NCBI RefSeq assembly: GCF_005849285.1
Contig: NZ_CP040517.1
Span: forward strand, 3,081,892 to 3,145,891
Direction: 5' to 3'
DNA length: 64,000 bases
DNA from: Luteithermobacter gelatinilyticus
GTDB taxonomy: Bacteria; Pseudomonadota; Alphaproteobacteria; Sphingomonadales; Emcibacteraceae
A model generated the notes under the pieces. That model saw nothing but the letters and a program-made list of their open reading frames with translations. It made no database searches and was not told the origin of the DNA. Of this stretch, positions 1 to 9,654 are shown piece after piece. The position numbers and the translations under genes are program-made. Every line of letters begins with the position of its first letter. Position 1 is the stretch's first letter.

Positions 1-2504
1 TCGCTGAACAGCACCACACTGCCCTGTCCGAGCCGTTCGGCCACCGCCATGGCCCGACCCGCCAGCTTGCGCTGATTTTCGGCGGAGGCATACCCGCTAA
101 GCAGGGCGTTTTCCGGGATCTCCACCACTGTGGCGTATGGATTTTTCGGTCGCTCAAAGGCAATCAGCGTGTTGCGATGACTGGCAATATCCCGGCGGAC
201 ATACCCATAACCAATGGGATGGGTGATATCCAGATCCCCAGCCATGATCGCCCCGCCGATAATTTCCAACGCCTCCAAGTCTTCCTTGTCGCCGTAATCC
301 TGCCGCGCCGGGGGAGTGTCCTTTTCTGCTTCGTCTTTGGAAACAAGGGATGTTTCAAGCTCCAGAAGGTTTTCCCCCGCCCAGCGCGCGCCCTGACGCA
401 ACGCCACCAGCGTCCCGCCAGAACGGACCCAGTTATCCACTTTTTTCGTGATCGTCTCGTCTAAGGATTTATAGGAACCGCCCACCATGATGATATGGGT
501 GTATCCGGACAGATCCAGCTTGCCCAGTTTCCGGCGATCATACAACACCACCGGCATTTTCATCTGGTGATCCAGCAGGTGCCAGACCTCGCCCGCATCA
601 TAGGCGCTCACCCCTTCTCCCACCAGCAGCAAAACCTTGGGTTTTGTGAGCGCCGCATGATACGGACTGCCCAGGTCCATGCCCGCCATCGGGGTATGGG
701 AACTGTCCAGCGCGTAAACCGGGATCCCGTCCTCACGGGCGATGGTGCGGACCAGCTCATGAATCCTCTCGACATCCTGCCCGGCCTGCCAGCCCACCGG
801 CACCACAATACTGCCCCGGCCCATCTCTTTCACACCATTCCCGGTGGTGATTTTGAAGGGTTTGGTGGCCACGCGCGCATTAACCCCCGCCTTAAGCAGC
901 CGGTACAGCGCCCGCGGGGCGTAATACGGGCTCCAGGAAAAGACATAACCACTGCGGGCCTTTTCCGGCGCCGGCATTACAGGAAATTCCGCCCGGGCCT
1001 CCTGGCCCAGCGTATAAGACCGTCCCTTGACCGGCGTATAGTCCAGACCGAAGGCCAGCGGCAGAGTCCAGCCGGACACGTCATAAAAAGTATTGTTCTC
1101 AAAGGTAGTGATCTTTTCGAAAATACCCTTGATCAGGCGATACTGATCCTGACCGGTTTCCACCACATAGGAATTGACGGCCCGGAAAAGCTTGCCGTTC
1201 ACTTTCAGGTCCCGGCCCAACCGATAAGTCCGAATTTGATGCCGTTCCAGAAGATCCAAAAAATGGTAGGCCCGCGCCGAATCCTCGGGCACGGCAAAAA
1301 CATATGCCTTGATATCGTCGCGGGCCGCCAGCTTGCGGGTCTCGCGCACAAACTCCCGCTGATAATTCAGCAAGTCCTGCCGCATATCCGCGGCGGATTT
1401 CAGAAGCGCCAGGCTGGTGCGGAACTGGGTGCGGATATTGTCCCGGAAAGACAGAATGCCATAAGGCGTTTCCAGCAGCCCATTGGTGCGCGCCTGTTCA
1501 AACAGGATTCCGATGCTGCCGTTGACATGAGGATAGGTGGAGCCTTTGCCAATATAGAAGTTATCATAGGATTCTTCGTTGAAATACAGGCGGGATTCGT
1601 TGTCCATAAAGGCGCGCGGCCCATCCACCACCTTGTTCAGCAACTGCATGGACTTTTCCGGAATCAACGGAAAGATGCGGTCCGGGGCACCGGGATGAAA
1701 ATAATAGGTCTTGTGAGAGCCCATTTCATGATAATCGGCCAGTATGCTGGGTTTCCATTCGTGGAATTTGGCGACCCAGCCCTTGGGCTCCGGATGCTGC
1801 AACAACAACCATTGCCGGTTGAGATCGAACCAGTAATGGTTGGTGCGCCCACCCGGCCAGAAGGTATTGTGGATGCGGGCGTTGGGATCGGTCACCGGCA
1901 CATCCGCCCCGTGCATCCAGTTCCAGGCGGACTGGCGGCTGCTGCCGTCCGGATTGAAGGAGGCGGTGAGCAAAATCACGCTGTTTTTCAGAAGCCGGTC
2001 GATTTCCGCCCCTTGAGCCGCCGCCAGATGATAAGCTACAGGCATGGCGGCGTCGGTGGAGCTGACCTCGGCCCCGTGAACCCCATAATTAAGCCAACTG
2101 ATGACCGGCGTATCTGGCCCTACCTGCTGCTCCGACTCCGGATCCCTCAGCGCCAAATGGGCCTGTCTGATTTCCTCAAGGCGGGCATGATTTTCCGGCG
2201 CCGTGATGGTGAGCGTGACAATGGGACGCTTTTCATGGCTATAAGCGATAATTTCAGAAGATACCCGATCGGAAACTTCCGCCAGTTTCAGCAAATACTG
2301 CACCAGCAGATCATTACGGGTAATACGATATCCCAGTTCATGGCCAATAAACGCCTTCGGCGTGGGAATGGCCGGATCATAGGTCACGCCTTGCGGATAA
2401 AAACTTTTGTCCCGGGCGGTTTGTGCCTGCGCCCCCACACCGGCGCTGACAACCAGAACAAGGCTGGCGATCACACTAAACAGTATTCGACTGATTTTTC
2501 CCAT
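1..2504 (-). CDS. Secreted M14-family zinc carboxypeptidase, large (3' end outside window)
   Basis: About 834 codons are visible before the gene runs off the left edge. The start at 2504 gives a clear signal peptide (hydrophobic core near residues 7-22, Ala-Gln-Ala cleavage region), so the product should be periplasmic or surface-exposed. An M14 domain follows: the zinc-binding H143-x-x-E146 in a G-V-H-G-A-E context, a downstream N-P-D-G, and the third zinc ligand candidate H259 in A-D-Y-H-E. The long C-terminal half resembles that of the 850-residue M14 metallopeptidases often found with TonB receptors. The start lies 33 nt after the M14/amidohydrolase fusion gene on the same strand, so the two are probably co-transcribed. 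The substrate is not visible from sequence. The context (DgcN/DgcA, CapA family) suggests peptides or polymers containing D-glutamate. Family assignment is secure; substrate is inference. Confidence 0.85.
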   Translation of the reverse strand, partial: MGKISRILFSVIASLVLVVSAGVGAQAQTARDKSFYPQGVTYDPAIPTPKAFIGHELGYRITRNDLLVQYLLKLAEVSDRVSSEIIAYSHEKRPIVTLTITAPENHARLEEIRQAHLALRDPESEQQVGPDTPVISWLNYGVHGAEVSSTDAAMPVAYHLAAAQGAEIDRLLKNSVILLTASFNPDGSSRQSAWNWMHGADVPVTDPNARIHNTFWPGGRTNHYWFDLNRQWLLLQHPEPKGWVAKFHEWKPSILADYHEMGSHKTYYFHPGAPDRIFPLIPEKSMQLLNKVVDGPRAFMDNESRLYFNEESYDNFYIGKGSTYPHVNGSIGILFEQARTNGLLETPYGILSFRDNIRTQFRTSLALLKSAADMRQDLLNYQREFVRETRKLAARDDIKAYVFAVPEDSARAYHFLDLLERHQIRTYRLGRDLKVNGKLFRAVNSYVVETGQDQYRLIKGIFEKITTFENNTFYDVSGWTLPLAFGLDYTPVKGRSYTLGQEARAEFPVMPAPEKARSGYVFSWSPYYAPRALYRLLKAGVNARVATKPFKITTGNGVKEMGRGSIVVPVGWQAGQDVERIHELVRTIAREDGIPVYALDSSHTPMAGMDLGSPYHAALTKPKVLLLVGEGVSAYDAGEVWHLLDHQMKMPVVLYDRRKLGKLDLSGYTHIIMVGGSYKSLDETITKKVDNWVRSGGTLVALRQGARWAGENLLELETSLVSKDEAEKDTPPARQDYGDKEDLEALEIIGGAIMAGDLDITHPIGYGYVRRDIASHRNTLIAFERPKNPYATVVEIPENALLSGYASAENQRKLAGRAMAVAERLGQGSVVLFS

Positions 2505-2537
2505 CGTTACAGAACCTTTTATCGGTATTTACATGAC

Positions 2538-5273
2538 TTATTGTTGTTTTTTAAGGGCTTTGCCCGCTAGCATGCCTGTATATCGGCCCTTGTCAATAAC
2601 AACCTGTCCATTGACCAGCAGCCATTCGACTCCCTCACTCAGTTTTTCCGGCGCCAGATAATCGGCTTTGGGTCGAAACCGGTCCGGATCGAAAATCACG
2701 ATATCCGCCGCATATCCAGGCGCCAGATATCCCCGGTCCCTAAGCCCGAAAGTCTCCGCTGCAAATCCGCTGCTGCGATAAATAAAATCGGGCAGGGAAA
2801 GCAGATGCTCATCGGCCACATAGGTGGCGTATTTTTTCGGGAAGCTGGCATATTTTCGCGGATGCCCCGTGCTGCCATCGGACGAGGTCATCACCCAGGG
2901 CTGTACCATGAACCGGCGGATATCTTCCGCCGTCATGTTGAAACTGGCCACCCGGGCATTGCCGGAAAGGACAATATCCAGCGCCACACTCACCGGATCT
3001 TTCCCCTGTTGCGCAGCAATTTCCGCCAGGGTGCGGCCGCGCAGATCGGGCCGGCGCGGATCGGTAATCAACAGGGAATGTGCCCCGCCACGTCGGCGCA
3101 GATTATCGGTCATCTCGGCCCGGATGCGCTCTGCAAGAGCCGGATCCCTGAGCCGTTCATGGTATTTTTCGGTCGATCCGGCCATCACCCAGCGCGGAAT
3201 GAGCGCCCCGGCGATGCTGGTGCCGGAAGCGGTCCAGGGATACTGGTCGGCGGTCACCCGAAGGCCATCCGCCCGCGCTTGTTCCACCATCGTAATGATT
3301 TCGCGGCTTTTGCCCCAGACATCCGCGCCCAACGCCTTGAGGTGGGCGATATGGACCGGTAGACCGGCGGCCCGGCCCACCTCAATCACTTCCCGAATGG
3401 CCGCCACAAGACCAATGTTGTAACTGCTTTCATCCCGGATATGGCTGTCATAAACACCGCCATATTGCCCTGCCACGCGCGCCAGGGCGACAACCTCCTC
3501 GGTGGTGGCGTAATTGCCGGGCACGTAATAAAGCCCGGTGGACAGGCCCAGCGCCCCCTCGCCCATGGCCCGGGCCACAAGTTTTTCCATACGGTCCAGT
3601 TCCGCAGGCGTCGCGGTCCGGTTTTCAGTGCCCATAACGGCACGCCGCACACTGCCATGTCCCACATACAGCGCCACATTGGTGCCAATGCCCTGGCTTT
3701 CATAAAAGGCGAGACGTTCTCCCACATTGACCGGCCCCCCGCCATCATTGCCACAAAAGACGGTCGTCACCCCCTGGGTCAGATAGTTGAGATTGGCCTT
3801 GCCGTTTTCCTGATCCAGATCGCCGCAGGCATGGGTGTGAGGGTCGATAAAACCGGGGGCGACAACCTTCTCCCCCGCCTCTATAATCCTGCGGGGCGCC
3901 AGCCCCTCGGGCAGGGTCGGACCACGATAGATGACTTGACCCTCATGCACCACAATCACGCCCTTTTCCGGCGCGCCGCCCTCTCCGGCATAAATGCGGC
4001 CGCCCCGGATCAGCAGATCAACCGGCCGAGCGGTGGCTGGTTTCCGGGGGCCGGTCTGACCGGCTTTGCGGGCGGCCAACATGAGTTTCATCATTTCCTC
4101 GGCCGCGACCACCGCCTGCCGACGCAATCCGGCCCGATCCGCCGTATCGGCAACTTCATAAGTGATGGCGGGCACTCCGAACCGACTATATACATAATTT
4201 TTCAGGGTCGGCTTGCCGGTTTGTTTACGCGGTTCCAAGGCTAAGGGCTGATCCGGCAGGCGTTTGCGAATGGCGTGATGCCATTGCCGGGCGAAATCTT
4301 CGGGGCGGGTCTTGTCTTCGGCCGCCTGAACATATAACAGGCTGTCCCAGGTGGAATGAAAGTCCAGCACCAGCGCCAATTGCCCGCCTTCCTCCGCCGC
4401 GAGCCGGTCCAGTTCCGCCTTGACAAGTTGCGTTTCCGGTTGAGTAAACGGTCCCCAATCCCGATTCAGATCCTTGCCCCGGGCATTGCTGCGCCAATGG
4501 CCGGACGCCACCCCGTCCGGATTGAGATTGGGCACGGCCACAATGCGGAAATTCTGGCGGAACTCCCGGGCCAGGGTGGAGTCTCCAAATACTGTTTCCG
4601 TAAACGCCAGCATGGCCTGCGCCCCGGTCACTTCCGGCGGATGCTGCCGGCCGATCAACAAAATGGTCTGCGCATCATCTTTATCCGGACGGTTTTCCAG
4701 TTTGAAGATTTCCCGTCCTTCACTGGATCGGCCCAGCCGGCTAAGCTCAAGGTCCGGCTTTTCCACCAGTTTCTCCTGCCACAGCATATAGTGCCGGTTG
4801 GTGAGAAGTTCCTGCGCGGCAACCCAGAGCGGTGCCTGATCCAGATCCAGAGTCATGGTGACCTGCCGCCCGTCATGTCGTACCGAAACATCCTTGTCCG
4901 GCAACCGTCGCCAGTTCTGGCCATCCCGGCTGACCTTGGGCCGATAACGATGTTTGCCCGCCGCGTAGTCCAGGGTCACTGTGATGGTTTGCGATGTTGC
5001 AGAATCAATACGGAAAGCATACCAGGGGCTGGGGTTGACGGGCTTCACTTCGGGCCGGATCAGGAGCCGGTAGCCCATCGCCGTCTTTTCACAGGCCGAC
5101 AGCCGGGCCCCAGGAAAATCCGCGTGAAAGGCGATATCGCCGAAGGCGCACCCCTCAAGCGGCGCAGCCGGCGCCGACAATGCCGCTGCTGCATAGAGGA
5201 TAATCCCCCCCAGACCCCGCATAACAACAGCCCGGACGAATGAGGGCTTCGTGACAATCCCTGATCTTTTCAT
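2538..5273 (-). CDS. Secreted fusion: M14 carboxypeptidase plus N-acyl-D-amino-acid deacylase-type amidohydrolase
   Basis: 911 residues. The start at 5273 is chosen because AGGGGGAACAG precedes it and a signal peptide follows; an upstream in-frame ATG at 5423 lies beyond the receptor's terminator hairpin. Residues 1-37 are the signal peptide and about 45-150 a beta-rich domain. About 170-400 is an M14 domain with H211-P-P-E214, N-P-D-G near 251, H306 and likely catalytic E373 (Y-E-V-A-D). About 418-905 is a D-aminoacylase-like amidohydrolase: G-F-I-D-P-H479-T-H481, H611 (S-H-I-R-D-E), H641/H644 (H-I-A-H-L-K) and D799 (S-S-D-G). D-aminoacylases carry a metal-ligand Cys in G-N-C-G; here it is G-N-D510-G. 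One secreted chain could trim a peptide and then deacylate an N-acyl-D-amino acid. The fusion is intact with no frameshift. Its substrate is unknown. Confidence 0.88.
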   Translation of the reverse strand: MKRSGIVTKPSFVRAVVMRGLGGIILYAAAALSAPAAPLEGCAFGDIAFHADFPGARLSACEKTAMGYRLLIRPEVKPVNPSPWYAFRIDSATSQTITVTLDYAAGKHRYRPKVSRDGQNWRRLPDKDVSVRHDGRQVTMTLDLDQAPLWVAAQELLTNRHYMLWQEKLVEKPDLELSRLGRSSEGREIFKLENRPDKDDAQTILLIGRQHPPEVTGAQAMLAFTETVFGDSTLAREFRQNFRIVAVPNLNPDGVASGHWRSNARGKDLNRDWGPFTQPETQLVKAELDRLAAEEGGQLALVLDFHSTWDSLLYVQAAEDKTRPEDFARQWHHAIRKRLPDQPLALEPRKQTGKPTLKNYVYSRFGVPAITYEVADTADRAGLRRQAVVAAEEMMKLMLAARKAGQTGPRKPATARPVDLLIRGGRIYAGEGGAPEKGVIVVHEGQVIYRGPTLPEGLAPRRIIEAGEKVVAPGFIDPHTHACGDLDQENGKANLNYLTQGVTTVFCGNDGGGPVNVGERLAFYESQGIGTNVALYVGHGSVRRAVMGTENRTATPAELDRMEKLVARAMGEGALGLSTGLYYVPGNYATTEEVVALARVAGQYGGVYDSHIRDESSYNIGLVAAIREVIEVGRAAGLPVHIAHLKALGADVWGKSREIITMVEQARADGLRVTADQYPWTASGTSIAGALIPRWVMAGSTEKYHERLRDPALAERIRAEMTDNLRRRGGAHSLLITDPRRPDLRGRTLAEIAAQQGKDPVSVALDIVLSGNARVASFNMTAEDIRRFMVQPWVMTSSDGSTGHPRKYASFPKKYATYVADEHLLSLPDFIYRSSGFAAETFGLRDRGYLAPGYAADIVIFDPDRFRPKADYLAPEKLSEGVEWLLVNGQVVIDKGRYTGMLAGKALKKQQ

Positions 5274-5364
5274 CTGTTCCCCCTGTTTGATCTGTATCCT
5301 GTCTTTTGTGTGTCTTGTCTTATGTGCAATGGCGTGGGCGCCGCCCCCAAAAGGTGAAGAAAAA

Positions 5365-5386
5365 GGTGGCGATGGGAATCGCCACC
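5365..5386 (-). terminator. Rho-independent terminator after the TonB receptor gene
   Basis: Inverted repeat with 9-bp arms (GGTGGCGAT and ATCGCCACC) and a 4-nt loop. On the minus strand it is followed by a run of five T. It lies about 50 nt past the receptor stop and before the fusion gene start, so it should end or attenuate receptor transcription. Confidence 0.75.
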
Positions 5387-5395
5387 CCAAAGTAT

Positions 5396-5430
5396 ACAAG
5401 ATGCCTCTGATGACAAAGATCATCTTGTCA
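5396..5430. repeat. Hairpin just downstream of the receptor stop
   Basis: ACAAGATG at 5396 and CATCTTGT at 5423 form an inverted repeat ending a few bases from the receptor stop codon. With the terminator at 5365 it makes a double-hairpin 3' end. It may be an mRNA-stabilising structure; function is inferred. Confidence 0.45.
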
Positions 5431-5433
5431 GAC

Positions 5434-8400
5434 TTAGAAGTTCGCTCTCACTGACGCATAAAAGAACCGGCCTTCGGCGCTATGCAGGCTGGCCTCATAG
5501 CCATAGGTTTCATCCGTGACCGGCGGCTGTTTGTCAAAGATGTTCCTCACGCCGAGACGGATGCGGGTGCCTTCCAGCGTCCCTTCGTCAAAGGTGTACT
5601 GACCATAGAGGCTGAACGTCATCCAGTCATCCACCCGGAAGAATTCCTTGGTTTCATCCTGCTGCACGGAGGTATCGAAAAATGCCCCGACATATTTGCC
5701 GTACAGTCCCGCGCCCCAGTTGTCATACCGCCAGGTGATGGTCCCGGTGGCCTGCCATTTCGGCCGCCCATCCATTTCGATCAGATCGCCGGAATCCGCA
5801 ACCACAATACCCAGCGCAGAGAGACGTTTCTCCGGCTCGGACGGTTCCTGGAACGCGGTGATCAGATAAGCTGCATTCACCTTGAAGCGGAAGTCGCCAA
5901 GCGGGGTATCATGCAGATTGTAATAGGCCCCCAGATCCAGCCCCTCCGTCGTGCGGGCATTCAGATTCTGGAACTGGCCGATCACTTCAATAATATCGCC
6001 CACCGGTGCCAGTCCGGACCCGGCATAAAAGTCGATATCGTCCTGGGTCACCTCGTCGCGGATGACAAAGTCGCTGGCCCCACCTTCCAGACGGTCGGCA
6101 AAATCCAGCGCCGCAATGGCATCGGCATCCAAAATGCCCACAAGGCCGTCCTGCTCAACCCGCCAATAATCTATGGTCAGGGTCAGGTCCTCGGCAAATT
6201 CCGGTGTGAACACCGCCCCGATGGTATAGTTCACATCATTTTCGGGCTCCAGATCTTCATTGCCAAGACGCACATTGGTCACGCTATCATTGCCGCTACA
6301 GGTCAGAATATCGTCCCGATCGCCCTTATTGACTTCGGCCTGGCAGCGATAAAAATCGTCTACCGTGGTCTGACGGGTAATTCTCTGGGTATGCAGCTGT
6401 TCCAGATTGGGGGCACGGAACCCTTCGGAATAGGCGGCGCGGACCTGCATCCAGGTGGTCGGGAACCAGGACAGGGCGAATTTCGGTTTAAACACGCTGC
6501 CTACATCGGAATAATGTTCAAACCGACCGGCAAGCTGCAGATCCAGACTGCGCACCAGCGGAATGTCCATGTCTTCATTCACCAGCGGCACGGCCAGTTC
6601 GGCAAAGGCGGAAAACACCTCCCTTGCCCCTTCAGCGTCCGGCGTATCGCTGGAGCCGACCACATCCGACCTGTTGACCAGTTCGCCGGTCACCTGATCC
6701 ACAAAGGTGATGGTCCCGTCAAGACGATCATCCCGATCGTCCAGGAAAGTCTCGCGACGTCCTTCAACCCCGAGCGCGATGCCCACACTGCCGGCCCACA
6801 ACTCGGTCAGATCCGGATTCGAGAGCTTGAAGTCCGCCAGTGCCAAGGTGGTTTTGCTGAAACGCGTTACGTCAATCAGAAAACTGTTGATGGTGTCCGG
6901 ATCGTTGGGGGTCGCGTCTCCCACATTGACATTGTTCGGATCACCCCCATTAAACGGGTTATAGGCTGAAGGATCGGTGCGGTTGATGGCCTGTTGCAGC
7001 AGAGAGCTGCTGACCCGGTTATGGGTGGTGTCCAGGGTGGTGGCTTCCGAATAAAGCACCGCACTGTCCCAGTCCCAGGTGCCGAACGTGCCGCGCAGCC
7101 CGGCCAGGGTACGGAAGGTTTCGTTATCCACGTCAATTTCTCGCACCCCGGCATCCACCACGCGGTAGCGGGTCATTTCGATATCCAGTCCTTCGGCCGG
7201 AATGTCAAAGCCGTCTACCCGGTTCGGATTTCCAACCGCGCCGAGCGGATTCCAGTAGGCATCCTTGGAAATGGTGATCGGTGCCGAACTCAGCATGGCG
7301 CTTTCCGCCCGGTTTTTGGTGGATTCGGCCCGGTAATAGCTCAACTCGCTGTAAAATTCCAGACCGCTGTCGAATTCGTGATTAATGAACACGAACGCAT
7401 TGCCCCGTTCCGTGTCGGGAATCATCTGACGGGAGGTGTTGGTGTCAAACCGCTGATCCCGGCTGATGGTGCCGCTGTCGATACACAGGCCGCCTGGCAA
7501 CACGCAGTCCTGATTGCTGTCTTCGGGATCCACGGGTTCAATATGGAAAACTCCGCCTGACGTGGTCAGCCCGGGAACGCCCTGCGATGCCTCGAAACGT
7601 CCCCAGGGCGTTGTCGTGGACCGGTTGTCAAACTGGGTATCGCCGGCAAATTCCGTATCCTCAAAGAAGGGCCGCCGGTCCGCCGACGCGGAAAAAGGCA
7701 ATTCACTGGCATCAACTCCCGTGCCTTTGTAATAGTTCAACGCCAGGGAAATATTGGTCTTGTCCTCATTAAGGTTCCAGCCTCCCAGGAAATCGGCCTT
7801 GAATTTGGATCGGCTAGTGTTTTCCGCTTCGCCATATTCCACATTCACGCGATAGCCTTCAAAGTTGTCTTGCATAACCGTATTGACCACGCCGGCCACC
7901 GCGTCGGTGCCGTAAATGGCAGCGGCGCCGTCATGCAGAACCTCGACCCGCTGGATTCCAGACACCGGAATGGTGTTCACATTCACGGTGGTCACAGGCA
8001 CGGAATCTTCCGTCTGGGTGCCGGGATGCTGCACCAGACGGCGGCCATTGAGCAACACCAGCGTATTTCCGGTTCCAATACCACGCAAATTGATGGAAGC
8101 CACATCCCCGCGTGCCGCGTTCACCCCGCCGCTGACCGTGTCTGTCCCGTTAAAATTGATATTGCCGTTGGATGGCAGGGAGCTGAACAGTTCCGACCCA
8201 GAGGTGGCGGCAATGGCGTCAATATCTTCCTGACGGATCAGGGAAACCGGCAAAGAGTCCGTCACCTTGGCGCCCTTGATCTGGGACCCAACAACGATCA
8301 CTTCTTCCAGTTCCGTCGCTTCATCGACCATTGCCACCTGCTGGAGCTGTTCTTGCTCCTGTTCTTGTTCCAAGGCCTGGGCCTGGGCGGCAGCAAATCC

Positions 8401-8478
8401 CATACCGCAGACCGACGCCAGCAGCACAGAGGTGAGAGTCCTGTATCCGGATTTGTTGTGTTCTGGTTTATTGCTCAT
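5434..8478 (-). CDS. TonB-dependent outer-membrane receptor
   Basis: 1014 residues. A signal peptide ends near A-A-A-Q-A-Q-A. A Glu-Gln repeat follows, then a TonB-box-like L-E-E-V-I-V-V-G and a plug domain with V-L-L-N-G-R-R-L-V, V-E-V-L-H-D-G-A-A-A-I-Y-G and D-A-V-A-G-V-V-N. The remainder is beta-barrel, ending in an aromatic residue (R-A-N-F) as outer-membrane proteins do. Such receptors import scarce large ligands using TonB-ExbB-ExbD energy. Its neighbours are two secreted M14 peptidases downstream and D-glutamate enzymes upstream, not siderophore genes, so the ligand is more likely a peptide or glutamyl polymer than iron. A T-N11-A palindrome lies at 8612-8628, 134 bp upstream of the start. 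Family certain; ligand inferred. Confidence 0.93.
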   Translation of the reverse strand: MSNKPEHNKSGYRTLTSVLLASVCGMGFAAAQAQALEQEQEQEQLQQVAMVDEATELEEVIVVGSQIKGAKVTDSLPVSLIRQEDIDAIAATSGSELFSSLPSNGNINFNGTDTVSGGVNAARGDVASINLRGIGTGNTLVLLNGRRLVQHPGTQTEDSVPVTTVNVNTIPVSGIQRVEVLHDGAAAIYGTDAVAGVVNTVMQDNFEGYRVNVEYGEAENTSRSKFKADFLGGWNLNEDKTNISLALNYYKGTGVDASELPFSASADRRPFFEDTEFAGDTQFDNRSTTTPWGRFEASQGVPGLTTSGGVFHIEPVDPEDSNQDCVLPGGLCIDSGTISRDQRFDTNTSRQMIPDTERGNAFVFINHEFDSGLEFYSELSYYRAESTKNRAESAMLSSAPITISKDAYWNPLGAVGNPNRVDGFDIPAEGLDIEMTRYRVVDAGVREIDVDNETFRTLAGLRGTFGTWDWDSAVLYSEATTLDTTHNRVSSSLLQQAINRTDPSAYNPFNGGDPNNVNVGDATPNDPDTINSFLIDVTRFSKTTLALADFKLSNPDLTELWAGSVGIALGVEGRRETFLDDRDDRLDGTITFVDQVTGELVNRSDVVGSSDTPDAEGAREVFSAFAELAVPLVNEDMDIPLVRSLDLQLAGRFEHYSDVGSVFKPKFALSWFPTTWMQVRAAYSEGFRAPNLEQLHTQRITRQTTVDDFYRCQAEVNKGDRDDILTCSGNDSVTNVRLGNEDLEPENDVNYTIGAVFTPEFAEDLTLTIDYWRVEQDGLVGILDADAIAALDFADRLEGGASDFVIRDEVTQDDIDFYAGSGLAPVGDIIEVIGQFQNLNARTTEGLDLGAYYNLHDTPLGDFRFKVNAAYLITAFQEPSEPEKRLSALGIVVADSGDLIEMDGRPKWQATGTITWRYDNWGAGLYGKYVGAFFDTSVQQDETKEFFRVDDWMTFSLYGQYTFDEGTLEGTRIRLGVRNIFDKQPPVTDETYGYEASLHSAEGRFFYASVRANF

Positions 8479-8611
8479 TGTAGCGTGTTTCCTCCATTTT
8501 CGGATAAGCTGAATTTTTGTGGCGACGGCCTGAGCGCGGCGCGCGAACTTTTACCGAATTCTGTTATCGCCGATCCGCTCAGCACATACCAATAATAGTC
8601 GTTTTGTTTTC

Positions 8612-8628
8612 CATAACCTCAGGTTATG
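8612..8628. promoter_or_regulatory. LysR-type T-N11-A palindrome upstream of the receptor gene
   Basis: CATAACCTCAGGTTATG is a perfect 8-bp inverted repeat around one central base and fits the LysR-family T-N11-A rule. It lies in the 170-bp gap between dgcA and the receptor. A related sequence lies at 13070-13087 before the capA-family gene, and a lysR gene sits in the same block. Confidence 0.55.
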
Positions 8629-8648
8629 ACATGCAGGCCAGCGGCGCA

Positions 8649-9653
8649 TCAGACAGCCCCTCCGGCCCCGCTTCCCCACAAACCGGTCGGCAGGGGGCCG
8701 ATGATGCCATCTTGGATACTCAAGCCCGGGGTGCGGTCCCGGGCCATCCACAACGGCCCGTCCAGATCTACAAAATCCGCATCATGCGCCAGCATCAAGG
8801 CCGGCGCCATGGCCAGCGAGGTGCCAACCATACAGCCGACCATAATCCCGAACCCCATTTTCCGGGCCTGTTTCTTCAGCGCCAGCGCCTCGGTAAGCCC
8901 GCCGCTTTTGTCCAGTTTGATATTGATGACCTGATATTTGTCCTTGAGCCCCGCCAGATCCTGTCGCGTGTGACAGGATTCATCAGCACACACTGGCACC
9001 TGTCCCTGAAACTCCGCCAGACCGTCATCTTGTTCCGCTGGCAAAGGCTGCTCCAGGAGATCCACCCCCAGCGCCGCCAGCGGGGCGTCCACCTCGCGCA
9101 GGACATCCATGTCCCAGCTTTCATTGGGATCAAGGATCAGCCGTGCCTTTGGCGCAGCCTTACGGATCGCGCTCACTCTGGCAATGATGTCCTCCCGATC
9201 CAGCTTCACTTTAAGCAGCGGACAATGGCGCAGCCGGGCGGCTTTTTCCGCCATCCTTTCCGCACTATCGATGCCCAGAGTGACGGCCGTAACCACCTTC
9301 TGGTTCTCAGGCACCTCCAGCAGGCGTGCCACCGTCGTGCCTTTCCAGCGGGCCTGTTGGTCCCACATGGCGCAATCCAGCGCATTGCGTGCCGCCCCCG
9401 CCGGCAGACTGTCCAGAAGATCCTCGCGGCTGAGTCCCCCCGCCAGGTCATCCCGCAGCCTTTCCACCGCCTCGAGAACCGTCTCCACGGTCTCGTCATA
9501 ACGGGCATAGGGCACAGCCTCGCCGCGTCCGCGCACGCCCAGACAGTCGAGCATTGCCACCACCACCTGTGCCTCGGTCTTCACCCCGCGGGAAATCCTG
9601 AATGGCGCCACCAGCGGCCAGGTTTCGGACATGACAAACAGTTTCTGCTCCAT
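8649..9653 (-). CDS. dgcA: N-acetyl-D-glutamate racemase DgcA / dipeptide-epimerase-type enolase superfamily enzyme
   Basis: 334 residues. The start at 9653 lies one base after the dgcN stop, so the two are translationally coupled; an ATG at 9632 is a possible alternative. It belongs to the enolase superfamily, muconate-cycloisomerase / dipeptide epimerase group: K148-x-K150, metal ligands D175 (L-D-P-N), E201 (L-E-Q-P) and D224 (A-D-E-S), and K246 on the opposite face for two-base racemisation. In the DgcN-DgcA pathway described for marine bacteria this enzyme converts N-acetyl-D-Glu to N-acetyl-L-Glu. On its own it might be called an L-Ala-D/L-Glu epimerase; adjacency to dgcN favours DgcA. 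Confidence 0.85.
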   Translation of the reverse strand: MEQKLFVMSETWPLVAPFRISRGVKTEAQVVVAMLDCLGVRGRGEAVPYARYDETVETVLEAVERLRDDLAGGLSREDLLDSLPAGAARNALDCAMWDQQARWKGTTVARLLEVPENQKVVTAVTLGIDSAERMAEKAARLRHCPLLKVKLDREDIIARVSAIRKAAPKARLILDPNESWDMDVLREVDAPLAALGVDLLEQPLPAEQDDGLAEFQGQVPVCADESCHTRQDLAGLKDKYQVINIKLDKSGGLTEALALKKQARKMGFGIMVGCMVGTSLAMAPALMLAHDADFVDLDGPLWMARDRTPGLSIQDGIIGPLPTGLWGSGAGGAV

Positions 9654-9654
9654 A

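Noticed and set aside
495..2570. Long plus-strand open frame opposite the first M14 gene
   Set aside because: The minus strand codes a signal peptide and M14 motifs over the same span; the plus frame has no recognisable domain and is a product of the high-GC codon pattern.
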